NCBI GenBank assembly: GCA_003508835.1
Contig: PUFA01000170.1
Span: forward strand, 1,240,001-1,304,000
Origin: Eonycteris spelaea
Lineage: Eukaryota > Chordata > Mammalia > Chiroptera > Pteropodidae
Length of the DNA stretch: 64,000 nucleotides
Direction of reading: 5' to 3'
Shown here: one piece after another, positions 1 through 31,740 of the stretch
How positions within the stretch are numbered: the first letter of the stretch is position 1
Layout of the letters: each line of letters opens with the position of its first letter
Program-made: the position numbers and the translations under genes
Notes under the pieces: generated by a model
The model's input: only the letters and a program-made list of their open reading frames with translations
The model's database searches: none
What the model was told of the DNA's origin: nothing

Positions 1-2778
1 GAGATACATATTCATTCAGCATTTATTCATGTCCTACTTTGTTCATCACCCACTTCGTGCCAGGCATTGATAATACGACCCTCGAGGAACTTAAGTCTAG
101 AGGAAGAGAGCCTTCAAACAAAGCATAACAAACACACCACGGGTCCTTACTTCCCAGGAGCAAAGCGGCTCAACCTTCATTCCTTGGGCATGTACTTGTC
201 GCCTACGTCTGCACCAGTATTTTTCTAACCTTTTTCTCACCAGAACTGCAACACACCACTATCTCTCCTGCAATTTTTCCCTTTCACACAGTCTTTTAGC
301 ACCAGTTAACATACTGTAATCATAGTGTTTTATCCTATTTGCATAGCAGATTTATTTTATTTTACTTTATTTTTTATTTTTTACCAGGGTCCCCTCTTTA
401 GGTCATTCCACAGTGGTCGACTCCTGATCTTACAAAACCTTTCAAAAGCCTGCTAAGTACCAGGTATTGTGCTAGCCATTGAGGATGCACAATGAATAAG
501 ATGGACACCGACGGTCCCTGCCCTCAGAGATTTTTTTACAGCCTTGTGGTGGAGGACAGGGAGAGAGATATAGACATTTAACAAGCAGTTACAGCACAGC
601 ATGAGTAGTTCTATGTAGGGACGGTGCCTACAGCTACAGAAACACATAGGAGGGGTTTTGGGGGTCAGAGAGGAGTTCCCAGAGGATACTGTGTAACTTG
701 AGATTTGTGAAAGATGAATAAATAGAGGTAACCAGAAGAAAGGTCTTCTCAGCAGCACCTTACTAGGTATAGACCTCCCCTCTTTCGAGAGCTTTCCATC
801 CTTGGCTCCTGTGACACCAGCTTCCTGAAATTCTTCCTACGTCTTTGGGCACTTGGTCCCAATCTCCTTCTCTTTCCCTGTCCAACTTTTAAATATTGGT
901 GTTTCTAACGGTTCTGCCTTTGGCCCTCTGCACTTGTTGCAATTCCTGTATTATCACATCCACTATTAATCTGGTTATCATCTGTAGCTGATGCTTCCTA
1001 AAGTTCCCCAGTCTACCAGCCAGCTCCACTCCAGACCCATATACCCTACTGTCCTGAAAATCTCCAGTTGCATGTATATTAGGTATTTTTCAGCTACAAG
1101 CAATACAACCCAACCAATAAATAGGAAATTCAGTATTTGTGCATATAAAGCATCCCAAAGGTAGATGGCAGCCGGCATTGATTAAGTGACTTATTATTAT
1201 CAGGGTTGTCATTTGGCCTTTACCTCATGATCACAAGAAGGCTGCTAAAATTTCTCTAAGTTTTAAGCTGTCAATATTAGTTATTTTAGTTAGGCGTTAT
1301 ATTACTAGTGTAAATGTTAATAAGAATGAAATGCAGCTATTATAAAGATTTAGTTGCTTTAGAATGAGCTCTTAAAGTAAAGCTAAGGTGTATGATTTAA
1401 AATTATTCATGTTTTAGGAAAGGAATCTTTAGTTTTTCTTTGCCTACAGAAACTAGTAACAGCTTGGAAATTAAAGTGAAAAATCATGTAAGAATTTAAA
1501 TATATTATTTCTGTCAGTAAATCAAATTTTTATTATTTGCTATAAGAAAAACAACTCATTTATAAATATGTATTATATAGCATAACTATAATACATACAT
1601 AATATGTATTATAACTTTTAAATTTTAAAGGCTAATTGCCACTAAAGTATAAACTACAAGTGATGTAGTTAATTAGGTATTAATAACACTGAAATTTTAA
1701 CTTTCAAAATAAAATATTCTATCTTTCAGAAACTTAGGTGTTTATATATCAAGGTGAATATGTTCAGGCCTACTTGTCTTTTTTTATACTAAGATGTTAT
1801 GTAAAATAGTTAAGTCTAAAGAGTCATCTGTAGATTATGATAAGAAAAACTTTAGGTGCTGTTAACCTAAAGGCAAAGTGAGAGGCAACCGGCATTTATT
1901 TGAAATGTAAAAAGAACTGCAATTCTGTGAGCACTGATTCAGGCAGAAACCCGAGCACTAGTGGCCCTATTAGGAAGTGAAGGCAAGGGGTATTTATGAG
2001 AAAGGGAAGGGGAATAATTACATGAATAGAAAAAAGGAATTTCTCTAGGTGTAGATAAGCTAATTTATCGATGCTTCTTCTAAAGAATGTCTTTAATTTT
2101 TAATCAGGTAGTTCTGTCTGCTTTCCCTTATCTTTGCAAACAGTTGTTTGGAAGGCAGTGCTACTGTAGGCCCAGTCTAAAGGTTATTTTGCTCACTTTT
2201 GATATTCCAAAAGGAGTAAGCCTGAGATATGTGAGGCAGTTCCTCTGGGATAGCAGCTCTGACTCCATTTTAAAGTGACTTCGTTTGTAATATTTTTTAC
2301 AGTGCAGTGCTGCATGTTTTCCAGTGTCTTTAGGTGATGTCACTTTTGAATTCTTTAGTAGTTTTGTTTCAGGAACTCTCTCATAACTCAAGTGCACCCA
2401 CAAGCCCATGTATTTATATAGAGAATACATTGTTAAAACATCTTTCATAAGGAATTTTAGGCAAGAATCCTAAGCATATAAACATATCTAACTCTAAGGG
2501 TATAATTGTACTAAACAAAAGCAACAAAATGTTCTGTGTGCTAGGGTTTGAGTTCCTTTGATTTCTTGAACAAAAATACTTAAGAGAACCTATCTTCATG
2601 AACTTAACTGTCAGTGATGCCAAGTGTTCTGATTTGGGCCTAGAGATAATTTCATATTGTTTAAATTGTGATAATGATCGTTCTACTTTTAGAATAGATT
2701 TGAAATCCAATATATATTTACATACATAAGCCATTAAGATCATTTATAAAAGCTTTTTTTTTGTTTTCTCACCTCTAG
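1..2778 (+). other. DBT: DBT intron 1 (3' part)
   Basis: AT-rich intronic sequence. It contains an antisense L2 fragment (about 450-590). No CpG island and no candidate for exon 1 were seen, so the promoter is upstream of the window. The remainder shows nothing I can name. Confidence 0.8.
450..590 (-). repeat. L2 fragment
   Basis: Reverse-complement L2 3' end: TAAGTACCAGGTATTGTGCT and GGTCCCTGCCCTCAGAG. Confidence 0.6.
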
Positions 2779-22623
<19,845 letters not shown>

Positions 22624-23183
22624 AGATTGATGACATCCTTGAACTTTTTGAGTTTCCAAAGAAAATGCAGAGCCTCACTGTGCCAATACGTGTTCATCAC
22701 AATTTGTATTATCCATTGATTTGTAGTCTGATTAAAACTCTAAAGCACATAGTTATCACTGTTTATTGAGAATGAATAATGTTGTACTGGTTCTCCTGGG
22801 GCTGTCACATTTCATAGGTCATAGTGTGACTTTTTAATATGATGCCAACATCTTTGTGCCAATAGATTGAAACTGCCAAGAACAACAAGATTAAAAGACA
22901 GGTAGCCATAGATAATATTTGCCCTATTTTTTTTCTTTCTTCTTATTTTAAACTGACTCTTAACAAAACTTTTCAATTATCCTTAGTTGGGAAAAGGGAT
23001 TTATATACAAAAATACTTTCCATTCCCCACAATAATGCTAATGGTATATAAAATAAGTGCAATTATACTCAGCGTTTAAGATAGCCAGGAGTATGTTACT
23101 CTGTAGGGGTCATCATCTATAAATTTCTTATTTATATAAATTAACATCTTTTACAAGGGAAAATTATAAGTATAGCCCAATTA

Positions 23184-23298
23184 GTCTACAGCCATGCTAC
23201 CCTGAGCAAGGCCGATCCCTTCTGATCTAGGAAGCTAAGCAGGGTTGGGCCTGGATAGTACTTGGATGGGAGACCACCTAGGAAGATGCTGTACGCAT
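23184..23298 (+). pseudogene. 5S rRNA-like segment (SINE head)
   Basis: It is about 115 nt against 121 for a functional 5S rRNA, with several substitutions and missing bases. It is not expected to make functional 5S RNA but still shows the internal promoter boxes. Confidence 0.85.
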
Positions 23299-23395
23299 AA
23301 AAAAGAAAAGACTGTAAACTGACAAGGTCCTTGCAATCTGTGAGGTTAACCAAGAGTTGCCTCACCTAAAAAATAAACAAACAAATAATAGAAAT
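23184..23395 (+). mobile_element. 5S rRNA-derived SINE with target-site duplication
   Basis: Positions 23184-23298 are a diverged 5S rRNA gene: GTCTAC start, the AAGCTAAGCAGGGT A-box/IE region, TAGTACTTGGATGGGAGACC C-box region and GCTGTA near the end. It continues into a non-5S body (about 23310-23365) and an A-rich tail. The 9-bp repeat GCCCAATTA flanks the whole unit (23175-23183 and 23396-23404), proving that the 5S head, body and tail were inserted together by retrotransposition. This architecture fits the 5S-derived SINEs described in fruit bats; family assignment is inference. Confidence 0.82.
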
Positions 23396-23934
23396 GCCCA
23401 ATTATAGTTTTATAACTGGTAGAGAGAGTAGGGCTTAAAGGGTAATTACAGAAATGAAGATATCATGATCATTTTGTGAGAAGCCTACTTAAATCAGAAA
23501 TGGCATCAAAATGAATACAATATTTTGATTTGCATTCAGAAATTCAGGTGTTTCAAATATTTCTTATGTTCAAGTTTTATGATGGGAAAAGAGATTGTTT
23601 TAATACCTATTTGATTGTTTTCATAATGGAAATAATGTTTAAATTAAAAATAATGGATCAAATGAATGTTATTATTTTTAAAATTCAGATAATACAGAGT
23701 TGCAAAGAAAATATTTTCTATAGTGTTACCACTATTAACATTTTGATCAATGTATCTGTACACTACATAGCTATTCTCTATAAAAATGAGATTATATTAT
23801 ATCTTTTTATAATTTGGGTTTTTAAAAAAATTAAACATGGGTAACTTTAGATGTCAATAAATAATTTTATGTTATACATTTAAATGGCTGCATAGTACTC
23901 TATTATGTGTATTTATTATACATTGAAATATTAA

Positions 23935-24070
23935 ACATTTACTATATACCAAGCATGGTGCTAAGCACTGTCTGGAGACAACAAATGTCTACCCTCCCTC
24001 ATGGTTCCTGCCTTCATTAGGCTTATAATCTAGTGGAGGAGACAGATTAAACTATCATAAAAATAAAAAT
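23935..24070 (-). repeat. L2 fragment
   Basis: ACCAAGCATGGTGCTAAGCA and CTTATAATCTAGTGGAGGAG are reverse-complement L2. Confidence 0.75.
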
Positions 24071-25583
24071 ATAACTCCGTGTAAGTAGAAAAAAACAGTA
24101 CTATGAAAGCATCTAACCGGTTCCTGAGCCTGACTGGATCTGGTGTAGGATGTACCATAATTTAACCAATTCCCTATTGATAGCTTTTGCCAAATTAATT
24201 GGCAACTGACATGGTATAAAAATTTCCTCCTCACTTAAAGAATATGAAAACTAGACCGGAGTCCTGAAATAAGTATGTAATACATTCCCCCGAAGGGCCA
24301 ACCTCATGGTTCAAGATGTTCTCTACATTCTCGAGTAACCTTTGAGCTGTCTGTTCTCTCCCAACCCCTGCCATTACCGTCTTCTCTTTAGTCATATCCA
24401 TTGAGGATTCAACAGAGGCTCTGCTTCCTGCTGCTTGTAGGACCTTTAGGATAGGATTCCCCGGGGGTCCAAGGCGCCAGGAGCACAGCCGGAGCAGCAG
24501 TGCTGATCCACATCATAAGGTGGGCGGTGGGTGGAACAAAGCTTTTGCCATATTCCTAAAGGCTGATATCAAAGGGGAGAAGGCAAAAAATTCAAGTCTT
24601 TCACTAATAATGTCTGAAGTTTAAAAGGTACTATGTGTACACGGAGGTGAAGCCAAGGTTATTGCTGGAAGTGGCCAACAAGAAAATAAAGGTTTCATTC
24701 ATTATGTAGAGCATTCCCCTGACTTTGAAAAGGAACCAAAAGGGAAGGCGGTTGAAAGAATGGGATCCAGAATGGTACTACTTTCCATTTTGGAGACCAA
24801 AATGTACCTATGTTCACGCATTCCAAGAAGTGGTTATGTAGGAGGGAAGTGATAGTTTCTTGATCCTGGAAGCTCACAGGCCTGTGGGGGCATTTTCCAT
24901 GCCTTTCCAGTCAAAGTGGATTCTAAGATCATTTGGTGGATTTCTATGCTGATTCTAAGTAAACTGGTTTGAGAAAAAGCTGATGGAGTTCAGCCCTGCC
25001 CTGTAATACCAGGAGTACAAACCTTTCCTTGAAGTCTTCAAAGGCTTTTTTTTTTAACATTCATCCTGTAATTGATTAATTAGTTCATTCTACACATATC
25101 GAGTGTACATTCAGTTCCAATCCTGGGATAGGTATGAATAAAGATGAATAACAGATGAAATTTCTGCTCTCACAGTGAGAACTTTGCCTGGAGTTGAAAG
25201 CTTTTATCATAAGTGGGTCTGTGCCGAAAACACGAAGAGCAGTGCTTTGAAAATTGAGTTGTATTTCCAGTCAGTTTTTAATGGTGCCTTTGTTCTTTTA
25301 CTGGGGTTAGGTCACTGTGTCTTAACACTCTAGCCCTGCCTTATAGATCCCGCCTCACAGACCATACATCTAAGGATAAACTATCCTTAGGCACACAAAC
25401 CCAAGCCATTTAAGTTCTTTAAAGGGTTATGGTTCAAGTGTTGCTTTTTATGGGGCAAGCAAATAACACAGTATGACCATTTAGGGAGCAAATGATGGGA
25501 AGATTGCATCATCTGAGCATAATACTTTCAGAATATACATAAAAGAGCTTCTAGTTAAAGTAGCATCAATGAGTCATCTAGCC

Positions 25584-25803
25584 CAGCAGTCTCCAACCTT
25601 TTTGCCACCAGGGACAGGTGCTCCTTTGAGAATCTAATGCCTCGTCTGAAGTGGAGCTGAGGCAGTGAACTAGCACTGGGAGCAGCTGCAAATACAGGTG
25701 AAGCTTCGCTCGCTCGCCACCACTCACCTCCTGCAGAGCAGCCCGGGTTCCTAACAGGCCACGGACTGGTACAGGTCTACAGCCTGGGGGTTGGGGACCT
25801 CTG
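25584..25803 (+). mobile_element. Non-autonomous hAT DNA transposon with 8-bp TSD
   Basis: A 220-bp element with inverted termini (CAGCAGTCTCCAACCTTTTT at the left, GGTTGGGGACCTCTG at the right) flanked by the perfect 8-bp repeat ATCTAGCC (25576-25583, 25804-25811). The 8-bp duplication and CAGNGG-type ends define hAT. It cannot encode a transposase. Confidence 0.9.
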
Positions 25804-25879
25804 ATCTAGCCTATATGCTGACCACATAGTGGTAGTAAGGGAAAAATAGAGTAAAAAAAATCGAGACAATAATTTTTAT

Positions 25880-26010
25880 AGTGCCAGACATCGTGAATGC
25901 TTTACGTATGTTAATTCTTTTAGTCATTTCAGCAACCCTATAAAACAGGTATAATGATTATCCCTATTTTCAAGATGAGGAAACTGAGTCACAGTTTAAA
26001 TATTAGAAGT
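25880..26010 (-). repeat. MIR (antisense)
   Basis: CAGCAACCCTATAAAACAGG and CAAGATGAGGAAACTGAGTC. Confidence 0.7.
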
Positions 26011-26317
26011 ACATGGATTTATGTACTCAGAAGAAGTGTAAAAAAACTAAATCGTCTCACCTCATGTTTCAAATGCTTGGATTGTGATTTTACGCTGTTT
26101 GAGGAGGTGTTACTGGGCTACAAGGAAGAGAGTTTTTATATGTCCTATAGATCTTAGCAGTTTGAAAAAGCTAATGCAGCTTGTATTCTGCAGTCACTGA
26201 TAGAAGGGTTTTGGTATTATGACTGCTGTAGTAGTTTATTAAAGCAATATGATGTTAGTTCATCTTAGAACAGGTTCCCCCGACATCCTCCTCTCTTTCT
26301 CTCTCTCTCATCTTAAA

Positions 26318-27392
26318 AAGAAATCTATTGACCTGAAATGCGAGGGAAGTAAAAGCAAAAATAAAAGAATGGGAATACATCAAACTAAAAACCTGCACAA
26401 CAAAAGAAACTGTCAACAAGATAAAGAGACGACCATCCAAATGGTAAAATATATTTGCAAGCAATGCCCCCAATAAGGGCCTAATATCCAAAATACACAA
26501 AGAACTCATAGAACAATCAAAAAACAAACAATCCAATTGAAAAATGGCAGAGGACCTGAACAGACAGACACTTCTCCCAAGAAGACATACGAATGGCCAA
26601 AAAACATATGAAAAGATGCTCAATATCACTATTAGGAAAATGCAAACCAAGACCACAATGGGATACCACCTGATATCTGTTAGAATAGCTATAATCAACA
26701 GGACAAGTAATAATTAACAAGTGTTGGAGAGGATGCAGAGAAAAAGGAACCCTCATACACTGCTGGTGGGACTGCAAATTTGAACAGCCACTATGGAAAA
26801 CAGTATGGAGGTTCCTCAAAAAACTAAGAATTGATCTACTATATGATCTAGCAATCTCTCTACTGGGATTTCCCCAAGACCTGAAAACTCATATCCGAAA
26901 AGATATTTGCACACCGATGTTCATAGCAGCATTATTCACGGGGGCCAGGACATGGAAGCAACCGAAGTGTCCTACGATAGAGGATTGTCTAAGGAAGCTG
27001 TGGTTCATATATACAATAGAATATTACTCAGCCATAAGGATAGATGAAATACTGCCATTTGTGACAACATGGATGGACCTCGATATAATCATGCTAGGCG
27101 AAATAAATCAGGTAGAAAAAGTTGAAAACCACATGATATCATTATATGCAGGCTGTAAATCTAAAGGCAACAAACAAACAGGACAAACAGAGATTCATGG
27201 ACATGGACAATAGACTAGTAGTTACCAGAGGGTAGGAGTGGGTAAAGGGGTCAAATATGAGGTGACAGAAAGAAATCTAACTATGGGCGGTGAACACACA
27301 ATATGTATATATATATATGCCTTACTGTTGAATTGTACAACTGAAACTTACTGGATTTCATTAACCAATGTCACCATAAAAAAAAAAATCTA
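26318..27392 (+). mobile_element. 5'-truncated LINE-1 (3' end, sense)
   Basis: It carries the last part of ORF2 in sense orientation (degraded; IEYYSAIRIDEILPFVTTWM near 27025-27085) plus the 3' UTR, ending in an A run at about 27379-27388. A possible short flanking repeat (AAATCTAT) is too A-rich to trust. Confidence 0.88.
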
Positions 27393-28049
27393 TGCCCTTG
27401 ATTTGATCATGGTTTTTTATGAAGTTCTAATATAACATGAAGCACAACAAACCCAGCAAAGTGTAATATGGAAGAACCGTGGCTATGAGGCAGAGCTTTT
27501 ATCTGTGGAATGCCTCTGAATTGTCTTGCTCGCTACAAGGAAAAGTATCTAGAGGAGGAAAAGGAATCTGTCCAAACTCTTTAATTGGTAAGACATGTGT
27601 TTTAAATTTTTGGCAAAGGGTTCTACTTTCTATGCATAGCATGTCTATGTCATAGTACACTGGAATTCATTTGTTAATTAGCATATTTAGTGCTTTCAAG
27701 CTCATTTTAGATTTAACAGAAGTTGGGCCACCATTTTACTTTTTAAAATACTTATTGTAAATGATTCATTTATCCATTATCGCATACAGTTAAACAAAGC
27801 AATGATTCATCTGATGTCAAGTGGGAAAGAACACAGCCAAACTCCACGACATTGTTTATGTGGGAAACTATTACCTACATTACAGGTGCATTTACTATAC
27901 CAAAAATAGAATCTTCCTAATATATTGACTTTACTGAATTACTGACTTATGCCCTGTCACTTTCAGAAAGAATTTAAGAACGCAGCTTCATCCATATTCA
28001 TAATCACCACATTTGAACCCTATGGTTATTATTGTTGTATTGTCATTTA

Positions 28050-28260
28050 TAGTTACGTATACATAACACTTTTAATTAAGCATCTTAATTATTTTATTTA
28101 ATCTTCATAACAACTTTATATATTGTTATTCTTTTATTTCCATGATGAGGAAGCCAAGACTCAGAGAGGATAACAACTTGCCCAAGGTCCCACAATAAGT
28201 GGCAGAGATGGGAAACACAAGCAGATCTATCTTCGGAGTCAACTTCTCAATCATTCCCCT
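28050..28260 (-). repeat. MIR (antisense)
   Basis: CAGAGAGGATAACAACTTGC and CCAAGGTCCCACAATAAGTG. Confidence 0.8.
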
Positions 28261-28539
28261 GCCCAACCCACATTATTGTCATATAATACAGTCCCTCCCA
28301 AAGTTTAAAACGCCTGCACGAGTCCCTAGATTTCTATTTAAAATAAGTTGTTCCATTAAGTTGGTTGTTTTCTGAGCAAAGGACAAGGGAAAATAGAAGA
28401 AAGTCTTCTATAGGTCTCAATTTTTGCTAGAAAAAAAAATCTTGTAATGTTACTGTAGTATTGGCAGTGAAAGCAAATCTTATAGTAGATCATGAGCGGG
28501 CTGCTGTGAACTATTTAGGTACAAAAAGGGAAGGAGAAA

Positions 28540-28640
28540 CCCCATATATTGAGAGCCTATTATGCACCAGGCACCATGCTCAACAGTTATCTGTCTCGCT
28601 TAATCCTCAAGACAACACTTCACAGTAAGTCCATTAGTTA
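28540..28640 (-). repeat. MIR fragment (antisense)
   Basis: TTGAGAGCCTATTATGCACC and CTTAATCCTCAAGACAAC. Confidence 0.65.
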
Positions 28641-29800
28641 GGTCTAGGTTTCACCATTCCTACGAGGGACCCAAATGGTGGCTTAAATAACAACCGCAAA
28701 AGGATCTCGCTCATGTAGATGTAGCTGGTATGGTGGCTCTGCCTCATGAAGTCCTTATGGAACCAGGCTGCTTCTGGACTTGTGTTCTGCCAGCCCTTTC
28801 GGTCACACCTGCCCTCAGTCCGGGACGGTGCTATAAACTCACGGCCACGTTCCATACAGCAGAATGGAAGGGAAAGGGGGAAGCTGTCTCTTAAGAAAGA
28901 TTCCTAGAAGCTGTTCTGGATAGTCCTTGTGCTCTGGTTTCTTTCCCTCCCTGCTCACTTACAATCACAGTATTCTTGGCAAAAGGTTTGGCCACATCTC
29001 TCTTTCAAATGTCTCCGAAATAGTTCTCTTTGGATCCACTTCTCTCCTGAACTCTAAGCACCTGTTTTCACTCTAGCATCTCAAGGTCACCACCTGTTTC
29101 TGTGACATCTCATCAGACAGACCAGGTCAACTCTGAATTATTTATGCCAAACCTGAGATGGTTCTTGTTATTATCGTTAGCCCATCAAATAACTACAGGC
29201 CCTTTTCTTTTACAGAAGACATTGCCATTTAAGTGAACACTGAAGGTAGCATGAATCCTTGATGTTTGCAAGCTCAGAATTAAATGCAAATGAATTCATT
29301 ACAAGGCAGTCCCAGTACTGAGCAGAAAGGTTTTAACCACAAGCTAATTCATGTGCTAGCCAGACCCCTGTGAGAGAACTCTAGGCCAGCTTGCTAAAAA
29401 ACTGAGCAGAATTTGGAGACAGTCCAGAGGACAGCCACAAAAAAACTGAAGCATGACGAGAATAATTGCAGTTCGGCCGTAGAGACCATCTATGTCAGGC
29501 TTTTACTGAGTAGCACACGGAATGTTACAATGCGAAGCATGGGAACAGCTGTTGTGGGTCTTAACAGGACAGAAGAAATGAGAACAGGTGAGAGATCAGG
29601 AATTTAGGTTAGATATAGGGGACAGTCGGGACAGTGAAAGGAAGGTTCTTGCTCATCACAGGCTAAGGAGACAGACGGTCTCCTTCAACGGGGAGCACCC
29701 ATGTCCCCACCCACCCGCATTCCCAGAGGAGCCATCACACCGTGGGGGACTTGCAATAAAACTCTTTAACTTGAAGTTTGCTGCAAGAAACTTCGAAATA

Positions 29801-29945
29801 TGTTCTAAATATGTGGTAGTTCTAAAAATGTTCTAAAAAGGAAATGTTCTAAATGCGAAACGTAAAATGTTCTAAAAAGGTAGTTCTAAAAAGGAAAATC
29901 CTAAAAACGTGATGGTAGTCCTAAAAACATGGTAAAAAGGAAAAG
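29801..29945 (+). repeat. Irregular tandem repeat of a GTTCTAAAAAGG-like unit
   Basis: At least nine copies of (G)TTCTAAA(A)-type words with variable spacing (TTCTAAAT, TTCTAAAAATG, TTCTAAAAAGG, TCCTAAAAAC), then an A run. It follows a stretch (29400-29800) whose end, CTTGCAATAAAACTCTTTAA, looks like a poly(A)-signal region of a retroelement. Unidentified. Confidence 0.75.
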
Positions 29946-30669
29946 TAAAAAAAAAAAAATCAGTGTTATAAAGTCTGTAAAGAAGCTGTGAAAGTGCAAT
30001 CATCTGGAAAAACCTAGCAATTTAGTTTCCTGGAAAAAAATGCAGCCAGAGTTACATCTGCAGTTGGAACTTAACCAAAGGCAAGTTCAAGTAAGTTGAT
30101 GGCAGGTGTGATGAAGCTAATGGAAATTGCAGGAATGAATATAAATCAGACCTTGACTAACGATTTAAAACATTAGATATTCAATTGCGACTAAGAGAAG
30201 TCAATGAGCTAAGCCACCACACTAACAACTCCACAAGCCAAGGGCTTCACAAATTGCCTAAGAACCTGGCTTCAGACCCACTGCATTTTTGGCACAAGAT
30301 TAGAAGGGCCACATTGGTTCAAATGTTGCTTGGACAGGCAGGACAAACTGTCACAGAGATGGTATATATTTTTTAAAACCACCACACTGTCATTTACTGC
30401 ACTGGTTTCCCTAATAAGTTAGAGAATATTAAAAACATTGATATATATAAATCCAATGCATTCCCATTTTAACAGAACGGTATTTCCATAAGATGTTTCT
30501 TTTTGGTTTCTAATGCTTTCTAAGTACAGTTAGGATTCTCACAGCTTCCCTCTTTACCAGATATTAAGGGTTCTGTATGTATTTTGTAGAAATGTGAAAA
30601 AAACAATTTTTGTAGTTGCCTTTTGAAATGTATACAATATATCCTCAAAGGTTGGGTCGATAACCAAGA

Positions 30670-30675
30670 AATAAA
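30670..30675 (+). terminator. Candidate distal DBT polyadenylation signal
   Basis: A canonical AATAAA follows a T-rich, unique-looking stretch. It is chosen because its position suits the long DBT 3' UTR known in human. Other AATAAA hexamers exist upstream, so this is tentative. Confidence 0.35.
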
Positions 30676-31524
30676 GTATTATCCAGTAAAAGAATTAAAA
30701 TTCTGTGTAGCTTTTATTTTTGTAGAACTAAAAAGTAGTGTATAAAAATAAAAAGCAGAAGAAAGATATCTTTTTAATTTGTTATGTGACCAACAATACT
30801 TCACTCAACATATAGAAAGCCAGTACAATTTTTGTGTGCTAGGGATATTGTTTTTTCTTTGTCTTTTTTTTTTTTCCGTTTGAAGCGAGACATTATATAC
30901 TGGCTTTCATTCTCTGTTTATCCAATTTCAGGTTTAAATTGCCCAGGAAGTTGCATAATATTCTGATTACTACTGCTTAGGTTCTAGTTCATGTGAGAAC
31001 TAATCAGAAAAATATGATAACCACTTCATTCATAAGAGAAATTATGTTTTGTTCATTTGTACTTTGTTTGCTAAATGACATATCGATTATTTAGATTCAT
31101 AGCATGCTTTTCTCAAATGAAGATTTTAAAATCATTTCCAATGAGCTCCTAATTTCTAGCCGATACCCAGAAAGCTATAGAATAAATGGCTTTTTATATA
31201 ATATTTACTCATGTCTCCACTGTTGATTGGTTTAGGAAAATGCGTGTATGTCTACGTGTATATGTGTCTATTCAAAAATGATGATTTAATATTCTTTTAA
31301 CTGAAACGAAATCCCTGAGTCTCAATATTGACGTATGAACATATTCAAGGAAGCCACCTGTGTGGGATGGTGCAAACCCTCTGGACAGGAGGCTAGAGTT
31401 TAGGTTCTGGACACAGCTTTACTCCTTCTGCGATTTTGAGCAGTTCCATAGCTTTCTAAGCTTATTCATTATAGAACCATTAGAGAATGTCTATGGAATA
31501 AGCAGGGATTTAAAGGCACTAAAA

Positions 31525-31740
31525 TTGCCAAAGTGTCCAGGTGACTAAACAAATTATGATCCAGCTACACACCAAAATGTTATGTAGCCATTAAAAAAAA
31601 GTGATGTAACTTTAAATACACTAATACGAAACAATTTCCGAGAGTTCTAAGTGAAGTGAACATGGTGTAAAACAATATAGGATTTAGGAGGCTACCATTT
31701 GTGTGTGTGTGCATGCCAGCACACGCGTGTGCTTTTAAGA
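31525..31740 (+). mobile_element. Old L1 3' fragment
   Basis: It contains AAATTATGATCCAGCTACAC, TATGTAGCCATTAAAAAAAA and GCTACCATTTGTGTG, the pattern of L1M-type 3' ends, in sense orientation. Confidence 0.65.

Larger units (their letters stand above)
22624..30690 (+). other. DBT: Putative long 3' UTR of DBT
   Basis: Human DBT mRNA, as I recall, has a 3' UTR of many kilobases. Here the sequence after the stop is AT-rich, lacks coding signal, and ends in a UTR-like block with an AATAAA at 30670-30675. It includes a 5S-derived SINE, an antisense L2, an hAT element, MIRs and an L1 3' end, so the transcript boundary cannot be fixed from sequence alone. The stretch 24090-25560 shows nothing I can assign, apart from a short G+C-rich patch near 24460-24540. 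Confidence 0.4.

Noticed and set aside
1..2778. DBT exon 1 or promoter
   Set aside because: No CpG-rich segment and no MAAVRM-type start was found; exon 1 must be upstream.
23184..23298. Functional 5S rRNA gene
   Set aside because: It is shorter than 121 nt, diverged in several places, lacks a T-run terminator at the right place and is followed by a SINE body with flanking duplications.
26255..26698. 147-codon open frame on the minus strand
   Set aside because: It is the antisense of an L1 ORF2 end; hydrophobic residues arise from reverse-complement A-rich L1 sequence.
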